From: Caenorhabditis remanei | Taxonomy: Eukaryota; Nematoda; Chromadorea; Rhabditida; Rhabditidae | Length of the DNA stretch: 64,000 nt | Direction of reading: 5' to 3' | NCBI RefSeq assembly: GCF_010183535.1 | Contig: NC_071333.1 | Span: 8,740,587-8,804,586 of the forward strand | Shown: positions 37,109-48,703 of the stretch, piece by piece | Position numbering within the stretch: the first letter of the stretch is position 1 | Layout: each line of letters opens with the position of its first letter | Notes under the pieces: generated by a model | Database searches by the model: none | What the model was told of the DNA's origin: nothing | What the model saw: the letters and a program-made list of their open reading frames with translations, nothing else | Position numbers and translations under genes: made by a program

Positions 37109-38137
37109 GCAACTTACTTTTTCTTTTAATTTTCTCTCTTAATTTCGCCTCAATCCCCTGTTCTCATTCCCCCTTTTCTCTTTCAACCCTCGGGTGATTT
37201 TTCCCTTTTTTAATTAGTCTTTTTTAATTCCAAAGTTACTCAACCCCGTTCGTCCGAACAAAAACCCAAATCAGGCCGTGGGCTCGTGCATTCTCGTTGT
37301 ACATAAAATGGATCTGGATCCAACCTTTCAGTTTACAATTCTTTTCTTTTGTATTGTCTTTCATTTACTCATGATTTTTTTTCTTTCACAATAAATGTTT
37401 TATGATTTTCAAATATCTTATAAGAACTGCCAGAATTAAAAAAAAGACAAAGGACACAATCAAAAATGGATAAAACAACCGGTTGTGCAGCCTTGGAGAA
37501 AAAAGAAATTTCTAGATTTGGAAAATTCGGTATGGGTGGCTTTGAATGAATTATGTTCGTTGAATCTAACCTTGATGATCTCATCGACAGGCGCTATTAA
37601 GATGTAATCTATGTTTTACAGTATTCCTTAAAGTACAAAGGAATTGCCTTGAAATAATAGATAATGTTCAATGTCACTCAGACTGGTACTGTCATTCTCA
37701 GCCTTGAAGATAGGTCATATTTCATTCCTTTGATCAGTTACTTTTTCACAATCAAATTCCTTGTCGCTCACACAATCATTCTATTTTCAATTAGGTCATT
37801 GAATCTGGAACTGTGTATGTCAGCCCCATCCATCTTCATCATTCCACTTTCTGAGAGTATCTGACAGTTGTCCGAGTAATCCGATCCAGAGAAAAGGAAT
37901 GAGAGGGAAAAGAGATATAGGGGGACAGAGAAGCCGAAATTTCGGTCAAGTGAAAGTGGTGACTGTCGCAATGATTCGCGGATACAGTCCAGTGAATCTT
38001 TCTAGGAGAGAGACGCAAAAGAAGAAGCGAAAATTGGCACGTAACGAGAGTGAAAGCCTATCGACGCTGGACAATTTGAGGTCAACACCGTCGGACGATA
38101 CAGCCCATTGAGAAGCCCACACTTGGAAGTTCTAACG
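37109..38137. other. Intergenic region between lipocalin genes 3 and 4
   Basis: A pyrimidine-rich 3' UTR comes first, then AT-rich DNA. From about 37.89 kb a purine-rich promoter-like stretch runs to the next ATG. Open frames at 37369-37584 and 37899-38111 show no family motifs or splice structure. Confidence 0.5.
38019..38033 (+). promoter_or_regulatory. Purine-rich promoter element shared with lipocalin gene 3
   Basis: This is the second identical copy of AAGAAGAAGCGAAAA, 105 bases before the ATG of lipocalin gene 4 (first copy at 35130-35144). Confidence 0.35.
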
Positions 38138-39475
38138 ATGCAACGGGTGACGGCGGCTGTTTTCGCCTGCTTAATTGGAGGAGTATTCCTTGCTACACCA
38201 GATGCACCATCTTTCGAAAGTTTGCCTGCTGGAATCGACCCAACTGCTAAGGTATGTTCAGCTAATGTTCTATACGGTGCCAAACTTAAAATTAATTCTA
38301 GATCGGACCACCAGGAACAGATGATAAAGCTCTTGTGAAAGTAGGAGAAGTAGCAGAGTCCATTCTTGATAAACTAGGATTCAGCACCAGAGACGAGAAG
38401 GATATCCGCCGTGCACCAGTTCCAAGTTCTTTCTTTGGAGTTAGTTGCATATAATTCAAAATTTAAAATAGTTTCTCAAAATCATTTTTACAGAGTGATG
38501 ATGTCAACCAAGTTATCGAAGAAGCCAATGCCAACCGTGTTGATTTGCAAGGAATCACCTCTGGACAAATCCCAGGACTCGCTCCAATTCCAGTTCCAGG
38601 ATTCCCAGGACCACAAGACGCTCCAGTCATCCCAGGAGTCAACACTATCCCAGGACTCAGCAACTTCAACTACCTTGTCGGACAACTCTTCCCACAAATG
38701 ATTCCTCCAGCAAACACTCTTCTCGGATCTTCAATCAGCAGAATTCTTCCAAAGGACACAGCCAAGAACATTGCCAAGGATGTATTCAGAGCTGTTCACC
38801 CAACTGCCGAAAATGTTGATACCGCTAGAATGATGGGAAGATGGTTCCAAGTTATCAACTCGCCACATGTCATCCGTGAGGCCTGCACCGTGTCACACTG
38901 TAAGTTTCAAAGACATTTCGCTTTCTTTCATTTATACTTCAATTTTCAGTCGGAGCTTTGACCAACAACACCTACTCTGCCTCCTTCACCATCCTCAAGT
39001 TCTACAGAGAAGGAAATCCAAATGGATCTCCAAGATATGCCCTCGGATACGGATTCAAGTCTGGAGAGACCGGACAATTTGTCCTTCACAACAGTAATTC
39101 TGCTGATGCCGAGCCTTGTAAGACAGCTTAGAGAGTTTTCTGGAATCCCATTTTTTAATTTCAGTCTGGGTAATCAAAATGGGACCACTCAACGAGTATA
39201 AGCAATACGACTACGCAATTGTCTCGACCTGGGTCAGATATCCAGTTTTCGTCATTGCTCGTGATCCAGAACGATTCAGAAAGCTCCACATGAAGAATGT
39301 TCTTGAGTTCTTGCAACAAAACAGTATGTTTCATAATCCTCCAATTTTCGAATCACTCTACAACCGGTCATTTTCAGATTACATCAACGTGATGACCAAA
39401 GCATTTAACATGATCTCTCCAGTGGACTATGAAGCATGTCAGTATACTCCAACTTTCTCTGGAACCGGAAAATAA
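38138..39475 (+). CDS. Secreted lipocalin-related protein, cluster member 4 (LPR family)
   Basis: Six exons (38138-38251, 38302-38439, 38494-38899, 38950-39117, 39165-39323 and 39378-39475) encode 360 residues. A signal peptide (Met-Gln-Arg-Val, then Ala/Val/Phe-rich) is followed by about 170 residues. These include Asp-Ile-Arg-Arg-Ala-Pro and a Pro/Gly/Ile-rich stretch similar in composition to member 1. The lipocalin domain starts at Met-Gly-Arg-Trp-Phe, with cysteines in Glu-Ala-Cys-Thr and Glu-Ala-Cys-Gln and the family stretch Tyr-Pro-Val-Phe-Val-Ile-Ala-Arg-Asp-Pro. It is closest by eye to member 1, including the phase-1 introns after the first cysteine and before Phe-Trp; the last intron is displaced by about 15 codons. 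Confidence 0.87.
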
Positions 39476-41002
39476 TTGTCAAATATTGTTCCGGCTTACG
39501 ACTTTCATCTCATCGGCGGGTACTCCTCCCTCAATTATCTGTTCCAAAACATTGTTTGTGTGGATCAAGTTTGTAATAATGAATTAATAATGATATATTA
39601 ATAATAATTAATAATTGTGTGCCTGTTTCTCATGAATGACCCTTTGAGGTCTTGATCTTGATTTTTTCTCCAAAATAAATTGTTAGAATCGATTTCAATA
39701 ATTTATAAACAGACAGTAAGTCGCTACAAAATATTAATTCATATTGAAGCAATATGAAGGATAACGAAATATGAAGTACAACTTTTGAAATGACCGGCAA
39801 GCAATTGACTAAAATAAGTGAAAGACAGTTTGCATTATTTCTACATTACCATTTGACAAATTGAATAAGTCCTAGAGCTTTGGAGCGTTTTCAGAAAAAT
39901 TTCTCCTTTTTAACTTTTGAATGCTCTGAAAATCATGTAAAATTTGTTTTACATATCCACAGTTTGTTATATCATTTCACTTCTCTCTTTTCCGTGTTTC
40001 ACAAAACAAAACTGATATGAAGTTTCACTGAATCGACAGTACAAGGAACTTGAAGAAAAAGTGCAAACGACATTTCTCAAAAAGCAGGTCACCGGGATTC
40101 CTATCTTGTTGACCAAAGGCGATGTGTTGCGCCTTTGCGTTTTCACGAAAGATTATGTCAGATTCGATATCACAGTTTTTCCTGGACAATTTCATTTTCG
40201 CTTTCGTAATGAAATTGGGTCATGGTCGATCTCAATTCATCTCAAACTTCCCGGATAACAGTTTGCGGAATTTGAACAAGTGTGTCCAGGAAATTAGGTG
40301 AAAGGGATCGGATTGAAACAGGAGATGGTAATTATGTCAGGGAAAGTGTCTGACCGCGTATCACCGAAATGTGGAAGATTTTGAAAAGGGAACATTCATA
40401 GACGACTTCGAAGTAACTTTGTCAAGTTTTCAAATTGCTCCATGATCGTTACCGTATGAAGCCGTGATGTTTGAACCATGAATACTACATCAAAATTTCA
40501 AGCTTTCTATCATGCAAGTCTCTTGTTTTTCCGTTAGACAAGGGTCCCATCTCTGTTCTCAGATTATAGATCAACGTTTTTCATCAAATGTTGAAAGCCA
40601 TGCTTCAGGGCAAAACGAGGCGAAATTGAGTTTTAGCTATGTGTGTCTGTGTATGTCCCAAATTATAGAGCTCTTTTCCGTCAAGTCTCACCCAACATTC
40701 CATTTCGTTTTGTGCTTGAGCCCTCCCTACACAGAAAGGGCACTCATTGCATGAGCTCAAGAAGGAGCTCGTCTAGGAGCAGGATGATGAGTAGCAGGCA
40801 GACGACAAGAAACGCAGATCGATAGGCGCTGGCGATGGAGAGAGCATGGAGCACGCCTCTCGCCCCCGGGCTTCATTTGAGTCCCCTTCTTCTACTTGTG
40901 GGGCTTTTAGTGCTGAAGACGTCGGTCGCTCTGTCGGCCGTCTTTTCTTGTTTTGTTATTTTCTCTTCCAAGTGACTGCACCAATTGAACGCCTTCGCTG
41001 CA
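39476..41002. other. Intergenic region between the lipocalin cluster and the GGA gene
   Basis: AT-rich 3' UTR sequence with TAATAA units (39576-39615) is followed by DNA without a confident gene. One frame at 40061-40258 looks protein-like but has no splice partners. From 40.74 kb the sequence is GC-richer and is the likely promoter or 5' UTR of the GGA gene. Confidence 0.5.
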
Positions 41003-43653
41003 ATGGAAGTGGTCGAGCCAGTGCGTCCCATCGACTACTGGGTTTGTAAGTGACACTTAAAATGTAGTAAAAAGGAGGAATGCATTTTTATGGGTTTAGG
41101 TAGAGCAACAGACAGATTCATCGCCGACGACGAAAGGGTGAAAGCACTTGACTTCATTATCGAGAGTATTCATAAAGAAGTAGGTTGAATAGAAATCTGG
41201 GAGTGAGACATATGTGAGACATATGCTAGCCGTTTAATCTAAAAATGTTGATAAAAGTTCAAAAATATATTCTGAACTTAAAATCTGATGATTTGTCTTC
41301 TGCTCACACTGTTGAAAATCGTAGTGAACTTCATGATATTGAAACACTTTCTGTCATTAGAACAAGAGAATTTTCAGCCAGCGAGTGCTCTTCTGGCCGT
41401 CGACCTGTTTTCTCATAAGCTTTCAAGTCCATCTCAAGAAGAAGCTTTGCTCACAACACGGGTAAGACTCTTTCGCCTGAATAGCCATTAGATGATTTTT
41501 TCATAGGCGTTGGACTATTTGGTACGCAATGGCGGAGAAAAGGTTCATGAAAGATGCGGACGTTACAAATTCTTGAATGAGCTCGTCAGATTGATTGCTC
41601 CCAAATACAACGGGAAATTGACAAGTGACGCGTTGAAAACAGAGATAATCAAGCTGTTGTTCATCTGGCAATTGTCGATAAAACACATTGAGAAATACAA
41701 GCAAGTCTATGAATCCCTGAAGGCTAGTAAGATAATAACAGAGGATCCGCAAGTAAAAGAAACTGAAGTTCCAGTTTTTCAAAGTAGGAATCAAGCATTT
41801 GCTCTATTTCAAGACATCATCTGATTTTAGTTCCACCTGCACGAACATCAGTTTTTGACAACGAAGAACAGTCGGTGCTTCTGAAAGCGTTATTGTCCAG
41901 CAACCGACCAGAAGATCTCCAAACCGCCAATAATTTGATCAAAAGTCTTGTCGAAACGGTAGATCATGTTTTTCACTCATCTCGGAGTTTCATATTTTTA
42001 GGAAGAGCACAAACTCATCAAAGTCCATGAACGTCGAAAGAATCTTGACCAAGCTATCCACTTGTGCAATCAAATTGTGCACTTGAAACTCGATAAAGCA
42101 GCTGAGACAATCGGTTTAGGCAGCTACTCTTCTGATAATGAGTTTACTCTTCAGGTATTTGAATTTAATTTTTGATTTCCTTTCAAGTATATATTTCAGA
42201 GATTGACCGACGAGATTACTCAACTTCAAACAACAATATACGGGTACGTCAACGAATTGGCAGAGAACAATGATCCTTGTTTGGAAGAAGTTTTAAATAT
42301 TAACGACCAAATCAACAAGGCGTTGCCAGAAAGAGACACTCCAAAGGGTGGAAATCGAGCGCCAGCCTCCGAGAGAGTTCATTGTGAGTTTACTACCACT
42401 TTTGACTTTTTGTTATACTTCTCCTTGTTCGATCTCTATTTTCCTCAATTTCCTGTTTCACAGAAAAAAACTCGATTATGAAAATAATTTCTAGTCTCCG
42501 TAACGGAAATGCTAGAATAATTGGTTTTTCGTTCTTAGTGAAAACTGCGTTTAATTACAGTAGAACCTGAAAACCAAGAGCTGCTTGTTTTCAATTCGCC
42601 AACTACTGAGACGGCACCGAGAAACGGATTTTGTGACCCGCGTGACTTGGTATGTGGTTTGTAGCTTTTGATTAAACAAATGTTGACCCCTTCAACACAT
42701 TACATTTCTAATTTAGGAAGGCAGTTTGCTAAACAACATGATTGAGTCGGAGTTTGTCGAGGAACCAAAGGTTTGCGAAACTCTCCAGGGACCGCATAAC
42801 AACAACATTTCAGATTATTCCTGTTCAACAAATGACACCAGTCTCAAATCGGAACAGCTCGTCGAGCCCTCGTGCTAGTGGGGACTCTATTTTCGAGACT
42901 GATTTTCTGGCTGGAAAGAGATTGCCTGAGTGAGAAAACAAACAATTAAGACAAGAACTCATTAGATTATACAAGTTTCAGAACTCCAAAACCCCCCACA
43001 TTGAATGAATTGAAACCAAATACTACAACGATTACTCTGGAAGCGTTGGAAGTTTTTGTTCCACCAATGTCCCCTGAACCAACTAGTTTGTCTCCAAAAG
43101 TTATTCCAGAAAGAGTTTACCTCAATCCCAGTTCTATTATTATGAGTAGGTATCATTAGCGGAGTCTCCAGTACAAATGTATTTTCAGGAAATCGCCTTC
43201 CTGTAGAAATCTTGGACAGTAAAGGAGTCAGAATCTTGTTATATTACTGTCAATCGGATATGACAGTAAGCAACATACATTCTTATGTAATCGTTATCCA
43301 AAACCATAACAACTTCATCATGAGGGATGTTATTCTGAATATGGCTACTAATGACAAGGTTAGTACTTGTATTACATAAGAACAGGAGCACCAGTAATAG
43401 TTGTAGTTACATTCTTCACTCTTTCCAGAATGTCATCATCCGTTTGCAAGACTCGAAAATTGAACTTCCTGGTTTCAACATTTTCGGTCAGCAAGTTACC
43501 AGTAACCTCCTCCTCTGCATCCAGCAACTAAATGATGTCAAAGACGTTGAACTCGACTTTACTCTTGCATACAAAAGAACCCAAGAATCGGCGATTAGCG
43601 GAAGTTTCACATTGACACTTGTCCCTGAACACGTCTTTAATCTCAATTTTTGA
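41003..43653 (+). CDS. GGA-type ARF-binding clathrin adaptor (VHS-GAT-hinge-GAE)
   Basis: Thirteen exons (41003-41045, 41100-41179, 41378-41461, 41507-41783, 41831-41958, 42002-42154, 42200-42383, 42561-42649, 42717-42770, 42814-42929, 42982-43145, 43189-43358 and 43429-43653) encode 588 residues. GGA proteins sit on the trans-Golgi network and endosomes, bind ARF-GTP, and sort acidic-dileucine cargo into clathrin coats. The VHS domain is residues 5-150, with Arg-Tyr-Lys-Phe-Leu-Asn-Glu-Leu and the Pro-Lys-Tyr helix. A helical GAT domain follows (about 165-310). The hinge (about 310-465) contains Leu-Leu-Val-Phe-Asn, a weak clathrin-box candidate. A gamma-ear (GAE) domain forms the last 115 residues. 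The ATG at 41003 is chosen because it opens the VHS frame (Asp-Tyr-Trp-Val-Cys-Arg-Ala-Thr). The ATG at 40846 opens a different frame, so it is not the start. Confidence 0.88.
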
Positions 43654-44908
43654 ATTCTGAGTGTATTCTTCATTTTTTGTTTTTCTCATTACTCCTGATT
43701 TCATCCACCCGGTTTATTGTTCATTTCCCATCTCACAAATTCAGCTGTCTTACATTCCGCTTGTAAATGCATATGTCGTTTAGCAAAAATATAATTATTC
43801 TCGCTAGAAAACGGAAATAAATGCTGCTTAATCTCTTTCTTCGGATACGAAAGACGAGGGATTTGGGAGAAGGATCACGTGCACACAACATGATGAATAT
43901 CTAGTGTTTAGTACGGATAAGACGTTTTCAAATACTACTACTATTAGTACGTCACAAGAAATTTATGTTTTCCACAATCTGCACACGATGTCAAAATAAA
44001 ACATTTTGCATAATGTTCAATTTTTTTATATTTTCAAGTCGAAAATACTACTCTATTCGGCGAAATATTTGTTGACTCTGCTGAACAAAAAAAAACAACT
44101 CTCGTCAATTGTCGTACGGTCGGGTGCTTGCGGACCTCAGCGGGCCACTGCAGTGTGTGCGCGGAGTGACCTCACTCTCCTATTTTATGGTCCCTTCCCG
44201 TACTCTGCACACAGTTCTCTTTCTTTAGGCGACATTGATCGCGATAAAATTTTAAAGAAACATTTTTTGTTTCTAGAAACCACATTCATTGTCTGTAAAT
44301 CTTTCTTTTCTTCCTTTTCAAAAACAAAATCGCATCTATTTTATTGATTGGCAAATTTTGTTCTGCCAGTTTATCATCTCGCTCGCTATTTCTCCACCAA
44401 AAACAAAATAGCAACAAGTAACTTTCAATCAACCAAATCAAAAAAATCTCCGTCTGTTTCACTAGAATGATAGTGCTGATAGTTTTCTTTTCGTCAATCT
44501 TCGTTCTCAGTAGACAATCGATATTTCTTCAAAGTTGACAAGTTTTGGTTTTTGTTGTCAACGACAAGGAAAATGCACTGTGTCTCCATCCATTTCAGTG
44601 ATTAGGTGTCTTATCAATATAGTTGTCTACTCAAGCAACAACGTACGTTTTTTGGCGTTTCTCCTTTTCTATGTCGCTCCGGTGCTCTGAATTATTTTTG
44701 ATTGAGTAATTCAATTTTACCACTTCATAAATAGGCGAGATTTGATTTAATTAGGTAAATTCCAGCTCGTTTTCAGCGGAGCGAGATTGCATTTTCTCTG
44801 CGTCTCCTGCATGTCACTCTATTTTCTCACCTCCTTGCCCCCCGTCAACAAGTCACCTCTCTTCCACATTTCTTTCCAGATCAATAATATTTTTTCTTTC
44901 AGCGAAAT
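43654..44908. other. Intergenic / promoter region of the PRPP-synthetase-associated gene
   Basis: AT-rich 3' sequence is followed by a GC-rich island at about 44.10-44.20 kb and a second promoter-like patch at 44.76-44.82 kb. The second patch contains GGAGCGAGATTGCATTT (44778-44794) and CTGCGTCTC (44798-44806). A pyrimidine-rich acceptor ends at 44902, seven bases before the ATG. No gene is recognised. Confidence 0.5.
44778..44806 (+). promoter_or_regulatory. Promoter motif pair upstream of the PRPSAP-like gene
   Basis: GGAGCGAGATTGCATTT (44778-44794) is matched with one difference at 54375-54391, inside the sulp gene. CTGCGTCTC (44798-44806) is one of four copies in the window. Both lie about 105-130 bases before the ATG. 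A core-promoter role is inferred from position. Confidence 0.4.
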
Positions 44909-47395
44909 ATGCCGGAGAGAGCCGACGCAAGCTCAGGAATGGTGCTTCTCACCGGAAACTCCCATCCGGAGTTAGCCAAGATGGTATCGGAGAGACTCGA
45001 AATTCGTCTCGGAGAGGCGACTGTCTACAACAAAACTAACAGAGGTAACGGACCCCATTGTTTGAAATAAATTTATTGATTCTTTTTCTAGAAACTTCCG
45101 TCGACATTAAACAATCGGTTCGTGGAAAGCACGTCTTCATCCTTCAAAGCGGTTCCAAGTGAGTTTTTGCGCTTTTGGATTGTTTGGGACACACATTGTC
45201 CAACACGATTCAAAACATCAACATGTATCTTTCAGGAACGTGAACAACGATGTCATGGAACTTCTTGTGCTCATCTACGCATGCAAGACGTCAATGTCGA
45301 AGACAATCACTGTCGTCATGCCGTATCTGCCATACAGCAAACAGTGCAGAATGCTCCGTCGTTCGTCGATCGCCATGAAGCTTGTCGCTGAGATGATTTG
45401 CAAAGCAGGTCCGTCAACCATCAGCTATAAATGTTTTCACAAAGTGAATCTGGATTCGTTCGCATCTATTTGAGTTTTGAAGTGTTATTAGACACATCTG
45501 CCAATTTCCGTTTTGTCTGTTTTTCGATCGCCAGGAGCCTTCTAGGTCGAATTCGCTGCAGAAAGTTTCTGTTTACTCATGCAAACCTTTAGTTGAAAAG
45601 TGCGAACCATGGTTGCAGAAAATCTTTCATTTCGGTGTCATAAAAGCTGCCATACTCTTTTCGTCTTGCAAAGTAACAACGTTAGGTTTTCATCATAGTG
45701 GTTTTCGGTTGTAGCGGCTCTGTGAAAACGACAGAGAGGGATTATAAGAAACACAAATCTCAGAAGACCAAAACATCCACTATACACCGGAAATTAGTCT
45801 GCCCCAATACGATTATATGTGAAAACAAACGAATTGTATTGTGATTTCAGGTGCCAGTCGATTGGTGTCATTGGATTTGTACAAGAAAGAAATACAGGGA
45901 TTTTTCGGAATTCCAGTCGACAATCTTCGTGCATCTCCATTCTTCCTTCAACACATCAAGACAAATGTAACTACTCACTGGAGAGATAACATAGATACAT
46001 TTTGTTTTTCTTTAGATTCCGGATTACAAGAATGCCATCATCGTTGCCAAATCGCCAGGAGTCATGAACAAGGCTACCTCATACGCGGATCGCCTTCGCC
46101 TTGGTAAGCCTAGTTTGATATTAATTCTTCTCGTTCTCACCCATAATCCCCAATATAGCTCATTCATCTCTTTGCAGGATGTGAGTTATAGAATTAAGAG
46201 AGTGTGGTAACTTTACTCAATGTTTTATTTATTCCACATGATGGTTGGCAAGTTAACAGACATATGGGAGTTTGAATTTGTAACACAGAAAATCGATTTC
46301 TTCGACTATGTTTCTAATTTTTTAATAGTTTAATTTTCGTGGTGAATGGTTGTCTTTTAAACGACGACTCACTCGCACCCTTTTTCCGGAACTAAACTTC
46401 TACCTCTCTATCCGCTCAAGTTAAATGGGTTTGCGTACTCCCCTTGTTTGTCCTGTTTGTCCATCACATCGGAAAATTTCACAACGGCTGCTTTTTGTTT
46501 TCAGTTCGGGAATATGGGTTTATTTAGGTGTGGCTGTTATCCACGGAGAACAGAAGGACGAGGAAGAGTCGGGTCTTGAAGATGGACGTCAATCACCACC
46601 ACCAAATGTCACTTCTTATGATTTCCTCCCAGCTCAAGAGTCGAAGCAGAAGCCACCACTCACTGTTGTTGGAGATGTTGGAGGCCGTATTGCCATCATG
46701 GTGGTAAGTCATTTTTGTTTTTTGATTCGGGGAATTGGCGGCACTATAACTGCAACCAGAAGATCTTGGAACTGTTCACTAATCATTGAAGTGTTCAGCA
46801 AGTCATTGACCCTTCATGCGCAAAAAACAACAGAATAACAGTTCTCCGCGTTGTAAAGAAAAGAAAACGTACTTTTCTTCTTTTTTTCTCTAGTTTGTTG
46901 CCATTTACACAGTTCCGAGACTTTTTTGCAAGTATAGACCGTGGGGGATCGAGATCTTGCATGGTGGAATAGAAATACTTTCCTTGAGCTAGTCATTAAA
47001 AAAACCTAAAGAAATGGTTCCAGGATGACATCATAGACGATGCCCAATCGTTCGTTGCTGCTGCGGAAGTGCTCAAAGCACGTGGTGCCTACAAAATCTA
47101 TGTGATTGCCACCCACGGAGTCCTCTCCTCGGATGCTCCAGCTCTTCTGGAGGCATCTCCAATTACTGAGGTAAGGCAGCCGGCTAGTTTTATCGATATA
47201 ATTTTTAAACTAATCCATCTAACTTTATATTTTCAGGTCATTGTCACCAACACTGTGCCACACGACCTTCAGAAGATGCGTTGCCACAAAATCAAGACAG
47301 TTGACGTCTCGTTGATGATTTGCGAGGCAATTCGCCGTATCTTCCACAATGAGTCAATGGGAACACTCTTCCGTGATGTCACCCTCGACGACTAA
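44909..47395 (+). CDS. PRPP-synthetase-associated protein (PRPSAP-like, probably non-catalytic)
   Basis: Eight exons (44909-45044, 45092-45158, 45236-45408, 45851-45966, 46016-46103, 46528-46703, 47024-47170 and 47237-47395) encode 353 residues. PRPP synthetases make 5-phosphoribosyl-1-pyrophosphate from ribose-5-phosphate and ATP; PRPSAP proteins are paralogous regulatory subunits. The PRPSAP assignment rests on the extra segment around Asp-Gly-Arg-Gln-Ser-Pro-Pro-Pro and on Val-Asp-Asp-Ile-Ile-Asp-Asp, where true synthetases have the TCGT-type PRPP loop. [10 protein letters not shown] is conserved. The His of the synthetase Asp-Leu-His motif is Tyr here (about residue 136). The ATG at 44909 follows a strong acceptor (44902), fitting trans-splicing. 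From memory a PRPP-synthetase-like gene lies beside the lpr cluster and sulp-7 in C. elegans. Confidence 0.9.
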
Positions 47396-47671
47396 CTTCT
47401 CCTGTAATAATACCAGTTTCTCATTTCTCTCAATTCACTTTGCCTATTCCGTATGCTTTTCTCAGTCCGTGTGCCCGTAGAATCATTTTTTCTCTCCCTC
47501 AAACCAAAACCCATCTTTTCAACATTTCCTGTGCCAACTTTTATTTTTTTCGTATATTTAAAATACATAAATTGAAGGGAGATGATAGAAATGTATCAGA
47601 AATGAAAATTATAACGAGGAATTACAGAACGAAGCTAATTGTGAAGTTGCTAAGAAGACCAAGGACGACGT

Positions 47672-48112
47672 TTACCAAACTTTGAATCTCATGACGAACG
47701 AGTGAACTTTGGCAGCAGCCCAGAAAGCTGGACGAACAACATACAAAGTATACCTGCAACATATTCGTCTTGATATTTATACACCAGTTTGTAACTCACT
47801 TGAATTCACTTTCTCCTAAACAGTTAATGAAATCGGAGTCAATTTCGTCCAAGGAAGGAGCAGAGTAGTCCCAACGTTTGAATTCGCGGAAGTCTTGATC
47901 GTGTTTCAGGCAGCATCCATTGATATCTGTGAAGTCTCATCTTGTAATAGTTCTCTCGTTTTTCACTCACGGTCCTTGTCCTCTGAATAGGTAGCGACAG
48001 CTTCGGCAACTCTCTCAGTCCATCCGGCCGCTTCTAAGCCGCAACTCCACTTTTCAGAGTTGGCGGCATGAATCAAATATGTCATAAACAGTAAAAAATA
48101 GAAAGAATGCAT
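47672..48112 (-). CDS. Secreted PLA2-like protein, cluster gene A
   Basis: Three exons (48112-47971, 47926-47800 and 47753-47672) encode 116 residues. The N-terminus is a signal peptide (Met-His-Ser-Phe-Tyr-Phe-Leu-Leu) followed by Trp-Ser-Cys-Gly. Exon 2 carries Gly-Cys-Cys-Leu-Lys-His-Asp-Gln-Asp-Phe, close to the Cys-Cys-x-x-His-Asp active-site motif of secreted phospholipase A2. The protein is as small as a PLA2 but lacks most of the usual cysteines, so catalysis is doubtful. It is the leftmost of four tandem minus-strand genes with the same exon plan, converging with the PRPSAP-like gene 277 bases away. A T-rich TATA-like box (about 48213-48221, minus strand) lies some 100 bases upstream. 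Confidence 0.75.
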
Positions 48113-48703
48113 GATGGCGTGTCACGTCTTAAAATTCAATGAAATGTGGCCACTGCTATCAGTAGATACGATTAAACTATGGGTCATAAGGCACGAAAAA
48201 ATATCATCAATTTTTTTATACATACGCTATGGATTGCGATTGCCGCACAACTGCTACTTTAAAGCAGGCGGATGCTCTTGGTAGAATTGATGAGACCTTC
48301 TAGAATCGAGTGGACTGAATAAAAAAAATCGATGTGAGAGCGATTATTTTTGTTCAAACTTTTCAATTAACTTCAGTGTGAACATTATCTGCGATGACTC
48401 TATTGGGGTATACAATCATGCAACTGCGTCTTTCAGAAGATTTACGCAAGTTCGATAAGTATGCATTGGAGTTTTGGAGGAGAGTAAGACGTTTCCAGAC
48501 TGCGGATTCTTTTCAGCTAAATTTATGTTGTCTGCGTGTTCTGCGAGTTGCGTGGAATAGTGTAGTCTAAATTCATTTCATTTGAAAAGGTTCAAACTTT
48601 CATTTTAATTTTTCAATTTGGAACTACAATCAAAATAATTCAGATCGCATCTCACATTTTACACAAAATTAAAACATTAAACCAAAACGAGTCTAAAACT
48701 CAA
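48113..48703. other. Spacer between PLA2-like genes A and B
   Basis: AT-rich DNA holding the promoter of gene A and the 3' UTR of gene B. No coding frame is recognised. Confidence 0.6.

Noticed and set aside
40846..41049. Open frame starting at ATG 40846 as the N-terminus of the GGA gene
   Set aside because: Its frame does not continue into the VHS exons. The ATG at 41003 opens the correct frame and joins perfectly to the exon at 41100.
46425..46838. Long open frame overlapping PRPSAP exon 6 from 46425
   Set aside because: The part before 46528 is intron. The TTTAG acceptor at 46527 gives the conserved Gly-Val-Ala-Val-Ile-His continuation.
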